The notes beneath the pieces are model-generated. The model did no database searches, had not been told where the DNA came from, and saw only the letters and a list, made by a program, of their open reading frames with translations. 64,000 bases of DNA from Hyposmocoma kahamanoa (Eukaryota > Arthropoda > Insecta > Lepidoptera > Cosmopterigidae): assembly GCF_003589595.1 (NCBI RefSeq), contig NW_020653776.1, positions 20,006 through 84,005 of the forward strand. Reading direction: 5' to 3'. Positions 42,528 to 54,099 of this stretch are shown here, piece after piece; the stretch's first letter is position 1; each line of letters begins with the position of its first letter. Position numbers and translations under genes: made by a program.

Positions 42528-44242
42528 TTGAGTTTCCTGATTATACCTACCTACATACATACGTACGTGAACGCTCACAGTAAATCTTCAATTATGAATA
42601 TATTCCTCGTTTATTATTAAGCAGTACCGCTCACTACGCTATAACCACAGCTACGCTCCCACAGTACCTACCATTGCCCCTGTCTCACACTGACGTAGAC
42701 AAGCTACCATGATCCTCCAGCCGTTACGCTCCCGACATACCATTGTCGCAAAGGTCTTTTGACCAGCGGCCTGATTTTGATTCAAATCTGAATTGATCCG
42801 ACCGAATAGTCTCGAAATCAGATGAGTTTCTGAGCGAGAAAATGAACCTGATTCCTACCATATCTTTCTAATTTGTGAGTTAAATCAACAATTGTTCCGA
42901 TTAGAAATATGAAAAGTTTCCGATCGGCCAGTTGTGAATCGCAATTATGCGCCTGGACTCGGAAAAGGCGCAGCTTCCAATCGGGAAAGGCCATCAAAAT
43001 CAAGCTGCTGGCCTTTATTAAGGCCAATCAATTTGGTTGGGATATATCGAGGTCGACCAATCCCCGCATTTCCCTTAACGGTCTGTCTATAAAGTGTCAT
43101 CGTTCTACTGACAGAAGACTGAAGGAGGGGTTCTTTGAATATGTCAAACCATCGCGGCATTCACTTTTCTATTATAAGCCTTAGAGGATGGAAAAAAATA
43201 TAGCCTCTAAATACGACTATCGTCTTTCATACTACAATGCTCCATTAATACACTTTTCTTCATTCAGTGTCTAAGACTTGCTCCACACTCCGCCTCCTTA
43301 TTTCCATGCTTCTTTTGTCATATCCAATATTTATATGCTCAGCTTAAATATTCGGTAACTTGAACCACTGTATGCTTTTTTTATGATTATCAAGTGTTGA
43401 TTCCATCGCTTGATAACATAAAAAAGGCGAAGCTCGCAACTTTTAATAGACGATTAAATGGTTATCATTATCTATCTCTGTATAAATTACGTACCGTCGT
43501 AAAAAAAAACTAATCACTTTAGAGTGCTTGTTGACAAGGGCGTAGATGTATGGCCTGACCTTTAGGCTTTACTACCTGCGTGGGTGGATTATGCGTCTGC
43601 CGCCCACGACCAATTCTGGATTTTGCCGGAAAAACTATTGGATATGTGACTTCAACACCCCGTGTTGGGGTTTCCATATGATAAATAGAAATGTAAAGAA
43701 ATAAGGCTTAATTTTGTAAGCATGACATTTTCATGTATTAGACATTTTATAGGCTTTATTGTTGCCTAGCAATGGGATATATGGACAACAGCACCCTCCC
43801 TTGAACATTTAAAATTATATTTCAACTCTATGTAACTTATACATAAGATCGACAGTCCGTTGTAGAAACGTGTGTAAATCAAAATCAGAAAATTACTTCA
43901 GAAATCCAACTGCGCAATTAAAGACAATGCCAGTTGTAGAAAACGTTATCTAAAACTGCGCCAGCATTTCAATGCCGGCTGACTAACCGATCACGCTGAC
44001 ACCATGGCGCTTATCGTTGATCACGTGCCAATTAAGGGCCATATTTGCCTATCGCCCGGTTTAAAGTGACCTCTGAATAGTATATCAAGAAAACGAGATA
44101 GCAAAAAGGAGATAGATTTAGTAATGACGAATTCTAGTAATATTGAAACTCGATGATAATATTGGTTTCATAAGCGCTCCAATAGATGCCACGAAAACGC
44201 CTGTGGCACCATTATGGGTATGACGCAATATAAAATACTTTT
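42528..44242. other. Unassigned stretch with one coding-like frame
   Basis: A plus-strand frame at 42909-43184 encodes 91 residues (begins MKSFRSASCESQLCAWTRKR; later LLAFIKANQFGWDISRS) in a locally balanced composition. I do not recognise it, and it has neither clear splice sites nor a promoter. It may be a decayed transposon gene. Nothing else is recognised. Confidence 0.25.
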
Positions 44243-44409
44243 AGGGTCGTATTCTAAAACTCTACTGAATGCTCAAGTCAGGATTGCACTGGAAACACAA
44301 GCACTGGAAATACGACCCTAATGGCAGGGACTTGAGTATAATTTCGAGTGCTTTAAACTATACTCAAATCCTGACTTGAGCATTGAGTAGAGTTCTAGAA
44401 TACGACCCT
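44243..44409. mobile_element. MITE-D copy 3
   Basis: It runs from AGGGTCGTATTCTAAAACTC to CTAGAATACGACCCT with long inverted arms. The interior is in the opposite order to copy 2. Confidence 0.8.
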
Positions 44410-44537
44410 TAGACGTCACTGTACACAATTGATTTATGTTTTAAGAGGAAAAGTAATTAGGTATGTGGTAATGGCGCATCATCAACGCGAGTTGATGTGA
44501 GGCTCTTGAGGACTGCACACGTTTTCCAAGCGTTGTG

Positions 44538-44727
44538 ATTTTTTTTAATAATACCAAGCCACGGGGTGAATTAGTCGCCCACCTGGCGGTCAATGACTCG
44601 CCTGTCCATAACAGTTGCAGTACCGCTCGGTGCTTTAAATCACAAAGATCATGTGCCTGTAATTTCACCAGCACCCTTCTAAACCGGAACGCAATTATTC
44701 TCACATTACTGCTTGGCGGCAGAAATT
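44538..44727 (-). mobile_element. SINE-X copy with internal deletion
   Basis: CATAACAGTTGCAGTACCGC and CACAAAGATCATGTGCCTGT show that the centre is deleted. CATTACTGCTTGGCGGCAGA follows. Confidence 0.7.
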
Positions 44728-44829
44728 TCTACAAGTAACTAGTACTACTAACATTAATTATTCATTACATGTACAGATGACGTGAAGGTAACGCTTTTTA
44801 AAGCATATTGCCAGTCCTATTAGACATGC

Positions 44830-45005
44830 AACCTGTGGGTCAGTTACACGTGTCTGCCACTGCACTATGCATCGGACTTCCACCTTTCTGTAGCGCGTCA
44901 ACCATGTTTGCCGAGAAACATGTAGACGATTTCTACGCTATCATGCGAAAGCGTAGCGCATCTCGACTCCGTCGCATGCGTCTCAGTATGAACGGCAACT
45001 TGAGA
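44830..45005 (+). pseudogene. Probable LINE polymerase C-terminal fragment
   Basis: AEKHVDDFYAIMRKRSASRL and RRMRLSMNGNL resemble the very end of a moth LINE polymerase. It is short and without context, so tentative. Confidence 0.35.
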
Positions 45006-45029
45006 ACATTGGCATTTAAACGAAAAGCA

Positions 45030-46200
45030 TTTAAAAAGTCTGATTTTTTTTTTAAACATAAAGTCTATGCGCTTAATCGTTTTTCTAAACGACTTTTTAA
45101 GTGTCTTAACTAAAAAGCGTTTAGGTGCAAAGCGCTTTTACAAGCACGCTTATTAAACGTTCGTTTTAACGTTAAAAAAATAAGCAGTTTTTTCCATTTC
45201 AACGGTTAACAACTACAAAAGTTAAACAACTTATGTTTTTGAACGCTTTTAAACGCCAATGAACAAAATGTTATTATAATAATGTTATGTCATAATAAAA
45301 ATGTAACTAGTTTTTTTACAAAACCTTCAGTGGTCTACTCTTGCGTATCAACACAACGTTGCAAGGTTTTTTTAACATAAAAGTCTATGCGTTTAAACGT
45401 TTCCTTAACGATTTTGTTAGCTTCAAACTAAAAAGCGTTTAGGTGAAAAAGCGTTTAAAAAAGCTCGCTTTTTTTAAAGATTCAGATTCATTTATTTCTC
45501 AAATATAACATTACATTACAAATTGCACTACATGTCAAAGTATAAGAAATTATATTGAGATCGTCAGACAAAAAGGAAAATTATAAGAAAAACACACAAT
45601 AATTAGAAAATTAACAATTCACTATATAATATTGTTGTCATTAAATTATATATCAAATCATTCTCCATCAAGGATCGTCATAAGTTGATAACAATTATAC
45701 AAGAGTATGTTAATGCGGTAAAAATTAGAATAAAAATAGAAAATACTGAATTCGTTACAATTTAAAGTCCATAAATTCTTATACGGAGTATATAGCATTT
45801 TTCAAGAAAAGGTCTTTCAGCCGGCGCCCAAATATTTCGTCAGACGGTTCAAGTCTGAGAGTAGCGGGTAAACGCTCATAGTAAGTAGGTCCGATGACAC
45901 GCGGGTTTTTCTCTGCAAGTGCCATGCGTCGAGGGACTGTTCTCAAATGACCGGTACGGCGAAGTGGGATGCCAGAAACATTTACAGTACCAAATGAAGA
46001 CAGATTATTTCTAACATACATTATAATTTCGTATAAGTAGAGTGAGTAGTGCGTCATTATGCGTTGCGCTACAAAGAGATTTCTGCAGGAATGTCTGTGT
46101 TTTACCCCAACCAATACGCGTACGGCACGTTTTTGCATTAGCAAAATTAAAAAAAGCATAACGTTTAAACGTTTCAAAAAATACGCAGTTTTTCCCATCT
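45030..46200. repeat. Element built of AAGCGTTT-type repeats, split by a LINE
   Basis: The segments 45055-45160 and 45373-45475 are direct repeats (shared AAAGTCTATGCG and AACTAAAAAGCGTTTAGGTG). A third related piece lies at about 46145-46200 (AAACGTTTCAAAAAATACGC). The LINE fragment at 45478-46143 separates the second from the third. Confidence 0.55.
45478..46143 (-). pseudogene. Non-LTR retrotransposon 3' end (CR1/Jockey-like)
   Basis: On the minus strand LMQKRAVRVLVGVKHRHSCR, SLYLYEIIMYVRNNL, GIPLRRTGHLRTVP and GPTYYERLPATLRLEP form an intact-looking C-terminal domain with a stop near 45780. The 3' UTR ends AATAAATGAATCTGAATCT, a known style of LINE tail. It is 5' truncated. Confidence 0.75.
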
Positions 46201-46867
46201 TTAGGTGGGAGCCCCGAATGCCGCGGTGTTGGATGCGCGTACACACTGCTGCCAATGCGTGGCCGGTTGCCTTGTCATGGGCTGGGTACGTTGTGCTCCC
46301 ATTATTTATTAGCAGGGATCGGAATAGGTAGAGTTTTTTTACCTAAACTTCGAGGAACATAGACAGAAAATGTAGACTGCCTTACGACGATATTTTTTAG
46401 GTCCCAGGACCTTTTCGGGATTGGAGAAATCACTTAAGTACATTAAAAATTGACGTAATGGGAGACAGGCAAGTACACTATATTTATCTTAACTTTGCGA
46501 CGCACAGTGGATCGGATCTGCGATATTGCGGACATTGGATTTTTTCACGATAACTCTCTAAAAAATATGCCAATCGAGAGATCCAATTGCCCTAATTAAA
46601 TATTGTCATATCACATTTTGCCATAAATATAATAGTTTAGTAGGAAAAAAATAAAATGTGTTTTTTTTCCATGGGACCATACCTTTAGTGCCCCATAGTT
46701 ACAAAATCTTTGTCGATCCTGTCTTGGAATCACTACAGACGTATTATTAGACCTATCTTCTATAGAGTTCCACACTAAACGCGCGCCCAACCTGCCTATT
46801 CACTACTTATATTGCACATTTTCTGACGCGTATAACGACGAGCGAGCGTAGAACGACGTCGATTGTG
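46201..46867. other. Unassigned stretch
   Basis: I see no gene, RNA or repeat family. Confidence 0.35.
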
Positions 46868-47068
46868 TTTTTTTGTATGTATGTTATGCGATAACTCTGC
46901 CGTTTGTGAATCTGTTTTGATGATTCTTTTTTTGTTGGAAAGAGGGTACCTCAGTTGTAGTCCCATTTAAATTTGAAGAAAATATTCCACCTCTAAGGGT
47001 GGCAAACTAGGGGATGAATGACTTTTGATTTTGAGATCGGTTTTTTTAGTACTCTGTACTGATATTAC
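46868..47068 (+). mobile_element. MITE-E copy, right part complete
   Basis: TTTTTTGTTGGAAAGAGGGT, GTAGTCCCATTTAAATTTGA, CTCTAAGGGTGGCAAACTAG, GGGGATGAATGACTTTTGAT and the end TTTAGTACTCTGTACTGATA match the 39-kb copy in inverse orientation. Confidence 0.75.
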
Positions 47069-47149
47069 AAACCTAACACTCGCTTAAGTACTTTTCTTTA
47101 CTCACAAATATTATGACAATGAATTTGAAATAAATGGTTTATTATTATA

Positions 47150-47225
47150 AAATTCCTCCACGTGGATTCGAACCTTAATTTCTCGATTGTGCATTAACCG
47201 TTTTGTCACTGGCCTACCGCAACTT
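47150..47225 (-). mobile_element. tRNA-like SINE head
   Basis: On the minus strand AAGGTTCGAATCCACGTGGA carries a B box, and GCGGTAGGCCAGTGACAAAA precedes it at a tRNA-like distance. The T-arm does not pair fully, so it is not a tRNA gene. Confidence 0.45.
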
Positions 47226-47830
47226 ACTTCACAAACGGACCATGAAACGTGGAGTGAAACTACGTAATTACCGTCACAATTGTAACTGACGGTCATTCTT
47301 TAAGCGTAATGGTTGTGCGAAAAAAATTGTTGAAAAAAGTTATCCGTTTCTTTACAAGCCGCTAAATTTCATATATACAAATTCTGCGTAGTCTCTGTTT
47401 GATCTAATATCGTATGCGATCAGTGTGCGATTTGATAAGCACTTCCTGATTCGAGGCTACGTATTTATCAAATTAGGTACATACGAAACGCGAGCACGCA
47501 CGTGACTCCGAAACTGGGTTATTAGAACTGCGTTAAATGGCAGGTAATAGCTACCTACAATTCGCAATATGTAGGTTTATAAACAGTCTTCGTGGTAAGT
47601 GTGCGTGCGCGCTGATGTGGGGTATCTATCTCTATGATATTTGTATCTTCCAAAATCTCAGCGCCGTAGAACTACCGTCAAGTTTATAGTCTGTCTTTTT
47701 TGAAGACGGAGTAAAATGACAGTTCATAGCGCAAAAGTGTTTGCGCGCTTACGAGCAGCTAGTGATTGCGGTCGGTAAATATTCTACCGACACGATAGTA
47801 ACTTTGAATTTGCTTGTTAACTTTAAATTG
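47226..47830. other. Unassigned stretch
   Basis: I see no gene, RNA or repeat family. Confidence 0.35.
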
Positions 47831-48026
47831 TAGCAGTAGAGCTCTTTGTGAAAGAATTCGTCCAAGCAAGTCCTGACACCTTACCTATTTCTGCCGCCAA
47901 GCCGTAATGTGAGCCTTACTGCGTTCCGGTTTTCGAGGCTAAGTGGTGAAATTACAGGCAAATGGGATTTGTCAGCTTATGTCTTAAGTTGAAGGGTGCA
48001 GCGGCAGTGCCCCTCAAATTTCTCTC
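47831..48026 (+). mobile_element. SINE-X copy, 5' part
   Basis: GTAGCAGTAGAGCTCTTTGT, CTTACCTATTTCTGCCGCCA, the diverged stem GCCGTAATGTGAGCCTTACTG-like region and GTGCCCCTCAAATTTCT are present. The 3' half is missing. Confidence 0.7.
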
Positions 48027-48276
48027 AGATCAGTTTCTCCTTTGTGACCGCTAGAAGCGCTATATAATTTTCAACGTTACTAACAACTGTCGCTGTAAAT
48101 TCGTATTCACAAATATTTTTATTTAGGTAACAATTAATAAGGCTAGAGAAAGGCTAGAGAAGAAATGAGGGCACACATTGGTTCACGTTTATCATTTACA
48201 ATATCATTTCACTCATGAATACCTACCGTAATGATAAGTTATTGTTTTACAAGTATCAATAGTCAGTATAAGAGCG

Positions 48277-48786
48277 GTTACACACGGCGATTTTAAGCTG
48301 CGATGCATGCGCGCTTCTGCATCGATACAAACGCGTGATTGCACTGCTGCACTTGGGATTTATATTCGATTGCATCGATGCCAACGCGAGGCTGCATCGC
48401 TACAAACGCGCGATTGCATCGGTACAAACGCGCGATTGCAACGCTGCAATTGGGATTTATATTCGATTGCATTCGACTGCATTGATACAAACGCGTGATT
48501 GCATTGCTGCACTTGGGATTTATATTCAATTGCATCGATGCTAACGCGAGGCTGCATCGCTACAAACGCGCAATTGTATCGATACAAACGCGCGATTGCA
48601 ACGCTGCAATTGGGATTTATATTCGATTGCATAGATACAAACGCGCAATTGCAACGCTGCAATTGGGATTTATATTCGATTGAATTGATGCAATCGCGCG
48701 TTTGTTTCGATACAGCCGCACGTTTGCATTGATGAAATACGAACGCGCTTTTGCATCGCTGCTAAAAGTAGCCATGTGTACGTAAC
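48277..48786. repeat. Tandem repeat enclosed by terminal inverted repeats
   Basis: The ends GTTACACACGGCGATTTTAA and CTAAAAGTAGCCATGTGTAC are imperfect inverses and continue inward with GCTGCGATGCATG and GCATCGCTGC. Between them (about 48296-48740) units such as GATACAAACGCGCGATTGCA and TTGGGATTTATATTCGATTG repeat. A higher-order unit of about 160 bp appears twice (start GATACAAACGCGTGATTGCA at about 48323 and 48484). All strands carry open frames only because the unit lacks stops. It is probably a DNA transposon whose interior expanded. Confidence 0.75.
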
Positions 48787-50299
48787 TAATCCTAATGGCC
48801 AGCATACATGTGAATACTGTACTTCATCTGTCAGACATTTCGATTACAAGACAAACGTAAAAGGGATTATTGCTTAGAGGATGGATAGATTATTGCAATA
48901 ATCAGTCATTTTAGGAAAAGGGGTGACTAGCGTTTGAACAATATCATGAGTAGTACTGACAATCTGACCCAACCAGCCGGAAGGGTAGAAACAACCTGAA
49001 TGAGTTAAAAGAATAACATGGATTTTAACCGACTTCAACAAAAAAGGTGTTCTCAATTCGACTGTATTTTTTTATGTCTATATAAGTTTAAAATATTGCC
49101 AGAGCAACTCCACTGAGTCTACGTACATTGCATAGCATAAATAATTCGTATTGCGCAAACATATTTCAGTACATAGAAGCTATAATAAAAATAAACACCA
49201 GCAGAAAGGAATGTTCAAAATATACTAAGAATGTGCAACGTAGGTGCGCACGAGTAACTACTAGATTATGATGCACAACATAGTTCTGGCCTTGCATTAA
49301 AATGTAGGTATTTAATAATCCATAACCATAATGTAATACGTAAAATAATTTCGCAATGTATATACGTATAATTCAGCATATTATTTTATTGCATTCATGA
49401 TGGTTTTTACTTTCATTATCATTATTATTTTGTAATGAAAATACTCCACTAGTATATTATTATTATTGATAGGTTTTATGCCCACTCGACTAGAAATAGC
49501 GCGACGGTGCAGCACTCAGTGTTGTCCTTTACAGCAACGTCTCTGCTAATTATCCGTCAAATTTTCGACAGTGTTGCCGTTGCAAATACTTGAAACATAC
49601 AACCTGGCTATTTTTCGTCCTACACGATTATCGCTACCAGCTTTAAAAAAGATGTTAACAAACTTTCGAAGAATTGGAACGGACCTGTTCTTTACAGCCA
49701 TTAATTATTAGGTAAAGCATCGAACAAAAAATTTAAATGACTGCACGTGTTTCGCAGCGCGTTACCACTATTTCAGACCAGACTCTAACGTAAAAGTTAT
49801 TTTTAACTCGAAAGATCAAGTTTAAACAATTCTCTATTTATATATTACGGAGTACGGGCAATGCCAAATTGTACTAACTTTTTGGCAGTAAGACAATCTG
49901 ACTCATTTTTTTTTATAACTTGTTACCTCTGTATTTCGGTATGCAAAGGTTCTACCAAACAGCCTCTTCATATATTTAGTATCTTTTCCTTATTTTCTGT
50001 CAGATACAACTTCGTTGTTATAGCAAAATTTTTCGTGCTTCGGAACAGGCTGAGGCATTTTATTGGCTGTACTGCCAGATCAAAGGTTGTCATCATAGCA
50101 TAGGTTGTTATTATTATTTCAATTGTTTGATTTTCTCAGGATGGAAAAAAATAAATGAATTTTCTCACATTTTCGCGCTTTACGGTGGTCATTTTGAAAA
50201 GTCTCGATTCCTAATTTAAGAGTCTCGTAACTAATTTTAAAATGATGATTAATGTTACATAATGCCTCCCAAGCTAATTTTGACTATACATTTTTTTTA
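48787..50299. other. Unassigned AT-rich stretch
   Basis: A short MITE-E end (TTTTAACCGACTTCAACAAA and GGTGTTCTCAATTCGACTGT) lies at about 49021-49070. Nothing else is recognised. Confidence 0.4.
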
Positions 50300-50307
50300 T
50301 GTATACT

Positions 50308-50687
50308 CTTAGAATAATAACGCATAAAAACCTAGTCCGCACACGCTAACTGAGGCAAATTGAAGCGCTCCCAAAGGGCCTACACGAGCGGGCGGGCCTT
50401 TAGTGCTCAAGGTCAACTTGCACCGCGAACAGCTCCAGGGTTTTAGCTAAAAATGACGAAATGTGCGATAAACGAGTGTAAAAATACGTCAGACAAACAT
50501 AAAATAGATACTAACATCACATTCTACAAGGAAGCAACGCGTTTCAACTTGTGTATTTTTATATAAATATTCACTAAAACCGAAAATTAACCTACTACTA
50601 AAACTAGCCTACATGAATTTGACTTTTGCCTCACTTGTGACAGTTCGTTTGATATGAAACTATCATTCTATGCGTTATTATTCTAAG
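50308..50687 (+). mobile_element. MITE-A copy 5, with an open THAP start
   Basis: Both ends are intact, with a perfect 8-bp target duplication TGTATACT at 50300-50307 and 50688-50695. The ATG at 50453 opens MTKCAINECKNTSDKHK and continues to a Phe position of the THAP pattern; the His is changed (TFYKEA). The product would be non-functional on its own. Confidence 0.9.
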
Positions 50688-50925
50688 TGTATACTATGTT
50701 ATCACGAGTGGAATTATGTACAATTTGACGGAAAAAAGTTAATAACATAGTTAGACTGTATATTTTCTGTCGTTATAATTCGTTTTCGTCGAAATTATAA
50801 TATACGGTTATCATTTTGTAAAGGACGTTATCACAGACCAAATAAATACTACTTCCGTGGACATCATGATGGCTCATAGACATAGTTATAGTTGTTACTG
50901 AAAAAGAAAAGGAATACTTAGGTGT

Positions 50926-51216
50926 TTTTTTTAACATCAAGGAACGGTATGAACAAGTCGTGCGCCTGATGGTTAGCGACATGCCTATGCATGACAGCTG
51001 TAGTGCTACTCAGAGCTTTAAATTGCCGGGGCACTGCCACTGCGCCCGGCACATTGACACGTAAGTCAGCAAGTCCCATGTGCCTGTAATTTCACCAGCG
51101 CTCTTACCCTTCAAAACTGGAACGCAGTAACACTCATATTACTGCTTAGTGACAGAAATAGGTAAGGTGGTATTTCCCAGAACGAAGTCTTTCACAAGGA
51201 CTTCTACTGCTACTAA
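50926..51216 (-). mobile_element. SINE-X copy, full length
   Basis: A T-run, CATCAAGGAACGGTATGAAC, GTGCGCCTGATGGTTAGCGA, GTGCCTGTAATTTCACCAGC and CAAGGACTTCTACTGCTACT follow family order. Confidence 0.78.
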
Positions 51217-53000
51217 CAATTGCAACTTTCTGTTCGAAAATCCCGTATTGAACATTCTTTTTCAAGGCAACATTAGAAGCTGTGAATCTCTTCTCATCTC
51301 TAACTAAATCCGACTGTAGTTGTAGGTGTTTGTATGTGTCAACGTAAATATGATGTTTTTGTTCAATAGGTATAGTATATTTTTTAAGGTTTTACGAAAT
51401 ACACACGCGTTATAATTGCCAATGAAAATGACACAATTTACTGGATTACTCCAGATTATAGAAAGGAGTTAAATAAATGTACACGATATTGAAACAATAA
51501 TCTTGAAAGGCCAATTTTGGCGCGGTGTCAAGTACAAACCTTTTGCCAAGTAGGTCATCATGAACCGCAATGCGATTCTTTATTCTATACAAATGTCGTT
51601 TTCATAAAGTACTCTAGATCCATCAGAAAGAAAAGAAATACGAAATAAACATTTATTCAGCTTATTAACACTTATACAGAGGATATTATTGATTAAAAAT
51701 TATAAACTGACACGGATTCAACTCAACATAATATACTAAGTGACAGCTCGACTGCTGTAATCACTGGCTGTCAATAGAAACCGCTTCTCTATAAAAGACC
51801 ATGATCAAATAGTACGACACGTAAGTACGATACGTGTTAAGATTAAAATTATAACTTAAAATTTAACTAAATATAAGTAGGCAAATTACTGACAAAAGGA
51901 ATTATTACAGGAATTGAATAAATGAAATACTGCAACTTATTAGACATTTATGCGGAAGAAACTAGAGAAGGTTGCCATTATTGCCTTAAATAATTTCCTT
52001 TATTTAGGTACTTTAAAAAAAAAGCAATGAATAGTTGGTACAGCTTTCGAGTATTCCTACGAATAAAATTACATACGGAAAATTATTTACAGTCTTAATT
52101 ATACAAATAATTATATATGTTTCCTATGGCTAGTATTTAAAAAAAAAATAGAATATTTATTTTGTACATATATCTAAGTAGGGTCGTGTTATATAACCCG
52201 ACAATGACAATAAGGAAAATTCTGAACCTTTAGGCGAGTCACTGGAGGACAAGCGGCAAAAACTGTTTTGCTATAAAAAATGGTTTAGGTATTTACTATG
52301 AAATAATGGCCGTACAAAAAATATACGATACACCTAAGGATACTGTTTATAGAACGCGCTAATGCGTTACACGACAGGATCTACTTTATCCGTTCATATA
52401 AAAATCCTGAAAACAGGCTAAAAAATAAATGTCTAAAACGAATTATTTAAGAAAAAAATATCTCTATACACAAAGAGAAAGAACCTGCCAAATCTTGGTT
52501 TTCAACTAGGTACTAGTTATTAAATTCATGTTAATCCCAAAATTTGCGAATTGCCCAGCGGTTTATAGACACGCCGCTTATATTTATAAGGAAAAATTAA
52601 GAAGGCTTTATAAGGAAATGGATAATAACTACAGCAAGCATTCTAATTCTTATAGCATAGTTAAGATCACGACTTTTAAACTATAGATTTTGGGCAAACA
52701 AATCACATTTAGTAAAACGGAAAACACAAAAGGTACCTACAGCTTATTTCTATAAGAAATTTCTTCCTGCAGACCAAAATACAGGACACAATAATTACAA
52801 CAACGGGTCTACGTGTTCAACAAAACAAAATTAAATTATCGAATAAAATAATACCTAAAAAAAAGCAAAATATTAAATTTACTACAGACTATTTAAATAC
52901 TTAGATAAAACATATTATTTCATGTTATAATATCTATAAAATGGATGGAACTGAAGACAAATATCCTCCTTCCTTGACTCTCGTTTTAAAGATAGCTAAG
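51217..53000. other. Unassigned AT-rich stretch
   Basis: I see no gene, RNA or repeat family over nearly 1.8 kb. Confidence 0.4.
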
Positions 53001-53005
53001 GATTA

Positions 53006-53305
53006 TCATGTACAGTAATGGAAAGTGCGTTCCAAAGTCTGACGTAAAGGAGTGAGAATAAATACCGGAATCAAATGATGGAAATGATAACTGGGACCTA
53101 ACGACAGAGAAATAGGCTTAGCTTGGGACCTGAGAAAGCTGAAACGCTCTTTCAGAAACCTGGGAGACAAAGGATTATGTAGAATATTGTAAAGAAGAGA
53201 AACAATATGCAAATTCCTGCGGAGACGAACGGCTATTCTTATCGTTAGTGACAAAGAGTCTATTTTAAATCGCTCAGCGTGCTTTTGACTTGTATACATC
53301 ATCAA
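53006..53305 (-). pseudogene. LINE polymerase C-terminal relic
   Basis: On the minus strand RLRRNLHIVSLLYNILHNPL and SPRFLKERFSFLRSQ resemble the post-polymerase region of moth LINEs. The upstream and downstream parts are gone. Confidence 0.45.
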
Positions 53306-53448
53306 ACGTCATCTTTGGAATGCGAGTTTCCTCATACGCGAAAACAGCTTACATATTTGGCCGCTAGGGGAGCTCGCATCAACCTTTGCGATGCCAATAC
53401 TTCGTATTGGCGCAAACTGCAGGGTAAATAATCAATTTTGGGCACAAG

Positions 53449-54091
53449 TAGTGTTGGGTCATGGAAAATATCGATTTTGAAATATAAACATATTTCAAAA
53501 AAGAAATGTTTCCGTTAATTTTCCACATTTCACGTTGAGACTTGTCAAAAGTTGTGTCCGAATTAAAGAGGGTTTTTCTTTTTTTTAGTTTTTTTTTTAT
53601 GTCAAGTGACAAGACCAGGTCATACGCCTGATGCTAAGCTTTACGCCTGTCCATAACAGTTGCAGTGCCACTCAGAGCTTTAAATCGCAAAGACCTGAGG
53701 GGCACTGCCACTGCGCCCGTCACCCTGAGACATAAGTTGACAAGTCCCATGTGCCTTTAATTTCACCAGTACCCTTACCCTTCAAAACCGGAACGCAGTA
53801 ATGCTAACATTACTGCTTGGCGGCAGAAATACGTAAGGTGGCAATACTTGCCTGGACGAACTCTTTCAAAAGGAGCTCTACTGCTTCTGTTTCGCTGTTG
53901 TGAAATAATTTTAAATGTTGTTTTTCTCTAAGTGGCGTTTAGCTACAAGTTTATTTTATAATTAACGCTAAATAAAACTTCGAAAGATATTTCTAAATGT
54001 AGAACATAACATGAGCCTTACAATTATATTAGAAATTTTTTAATTTTCCCGGGAAAATGTCCACTATTTTTCGGAAAATTACCCAACACTA
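53449..54091 (+). mobile_element. MITE-F copy 2 (hAT-like), split by SINE-X
   Basis: It starts TAGTGTTGGGT and ends ACCCAACACTA. The flanks GGCACAAG (53441-53448) and AGTACAAG (54092-54099) agree in 6 of 8 bases, consistent with an old 8-bp hAT target duplication. It is interrupted at about 53588-53888 by SINE-X. Without that insertion it is about 340 bp, as in copy 1. Confidence 0.7.
53588..53888 (-). mobile_element. SINE-X copy inserted in MITE-F
   Basis: This is a complete copy: T-run, ATGTCAAGTGACAAGACCAG, CATAACAGTTGCAGTGCCAC, CACTGCCACTGCGCCCGTC, CATTACTGCTTGGCGGCAGA, AAGGAGCTCTACTGCTTCT. The insertion site is defined by the uninterrupted MITE-F copy at 35970-36271, which proves SINE-X mobility and sets its limits. 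Confidence 0.82.
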
Positions 54092-54099
54092 AGTACAAG

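Noticed and set aside
42909..43184. 91-residue frame as a host gene
   Set aside because: It is coding-like, but no family, promoter or splice context supports it; noted only within the unassigned stretch.
48296..48740. CRISPR-like array or repeat protein gene
   Set aside because: Unit spacing is irregular (about 53-97 bases), there are no unique spacers, and open frames exist on both strands only because the unit lacks stops.
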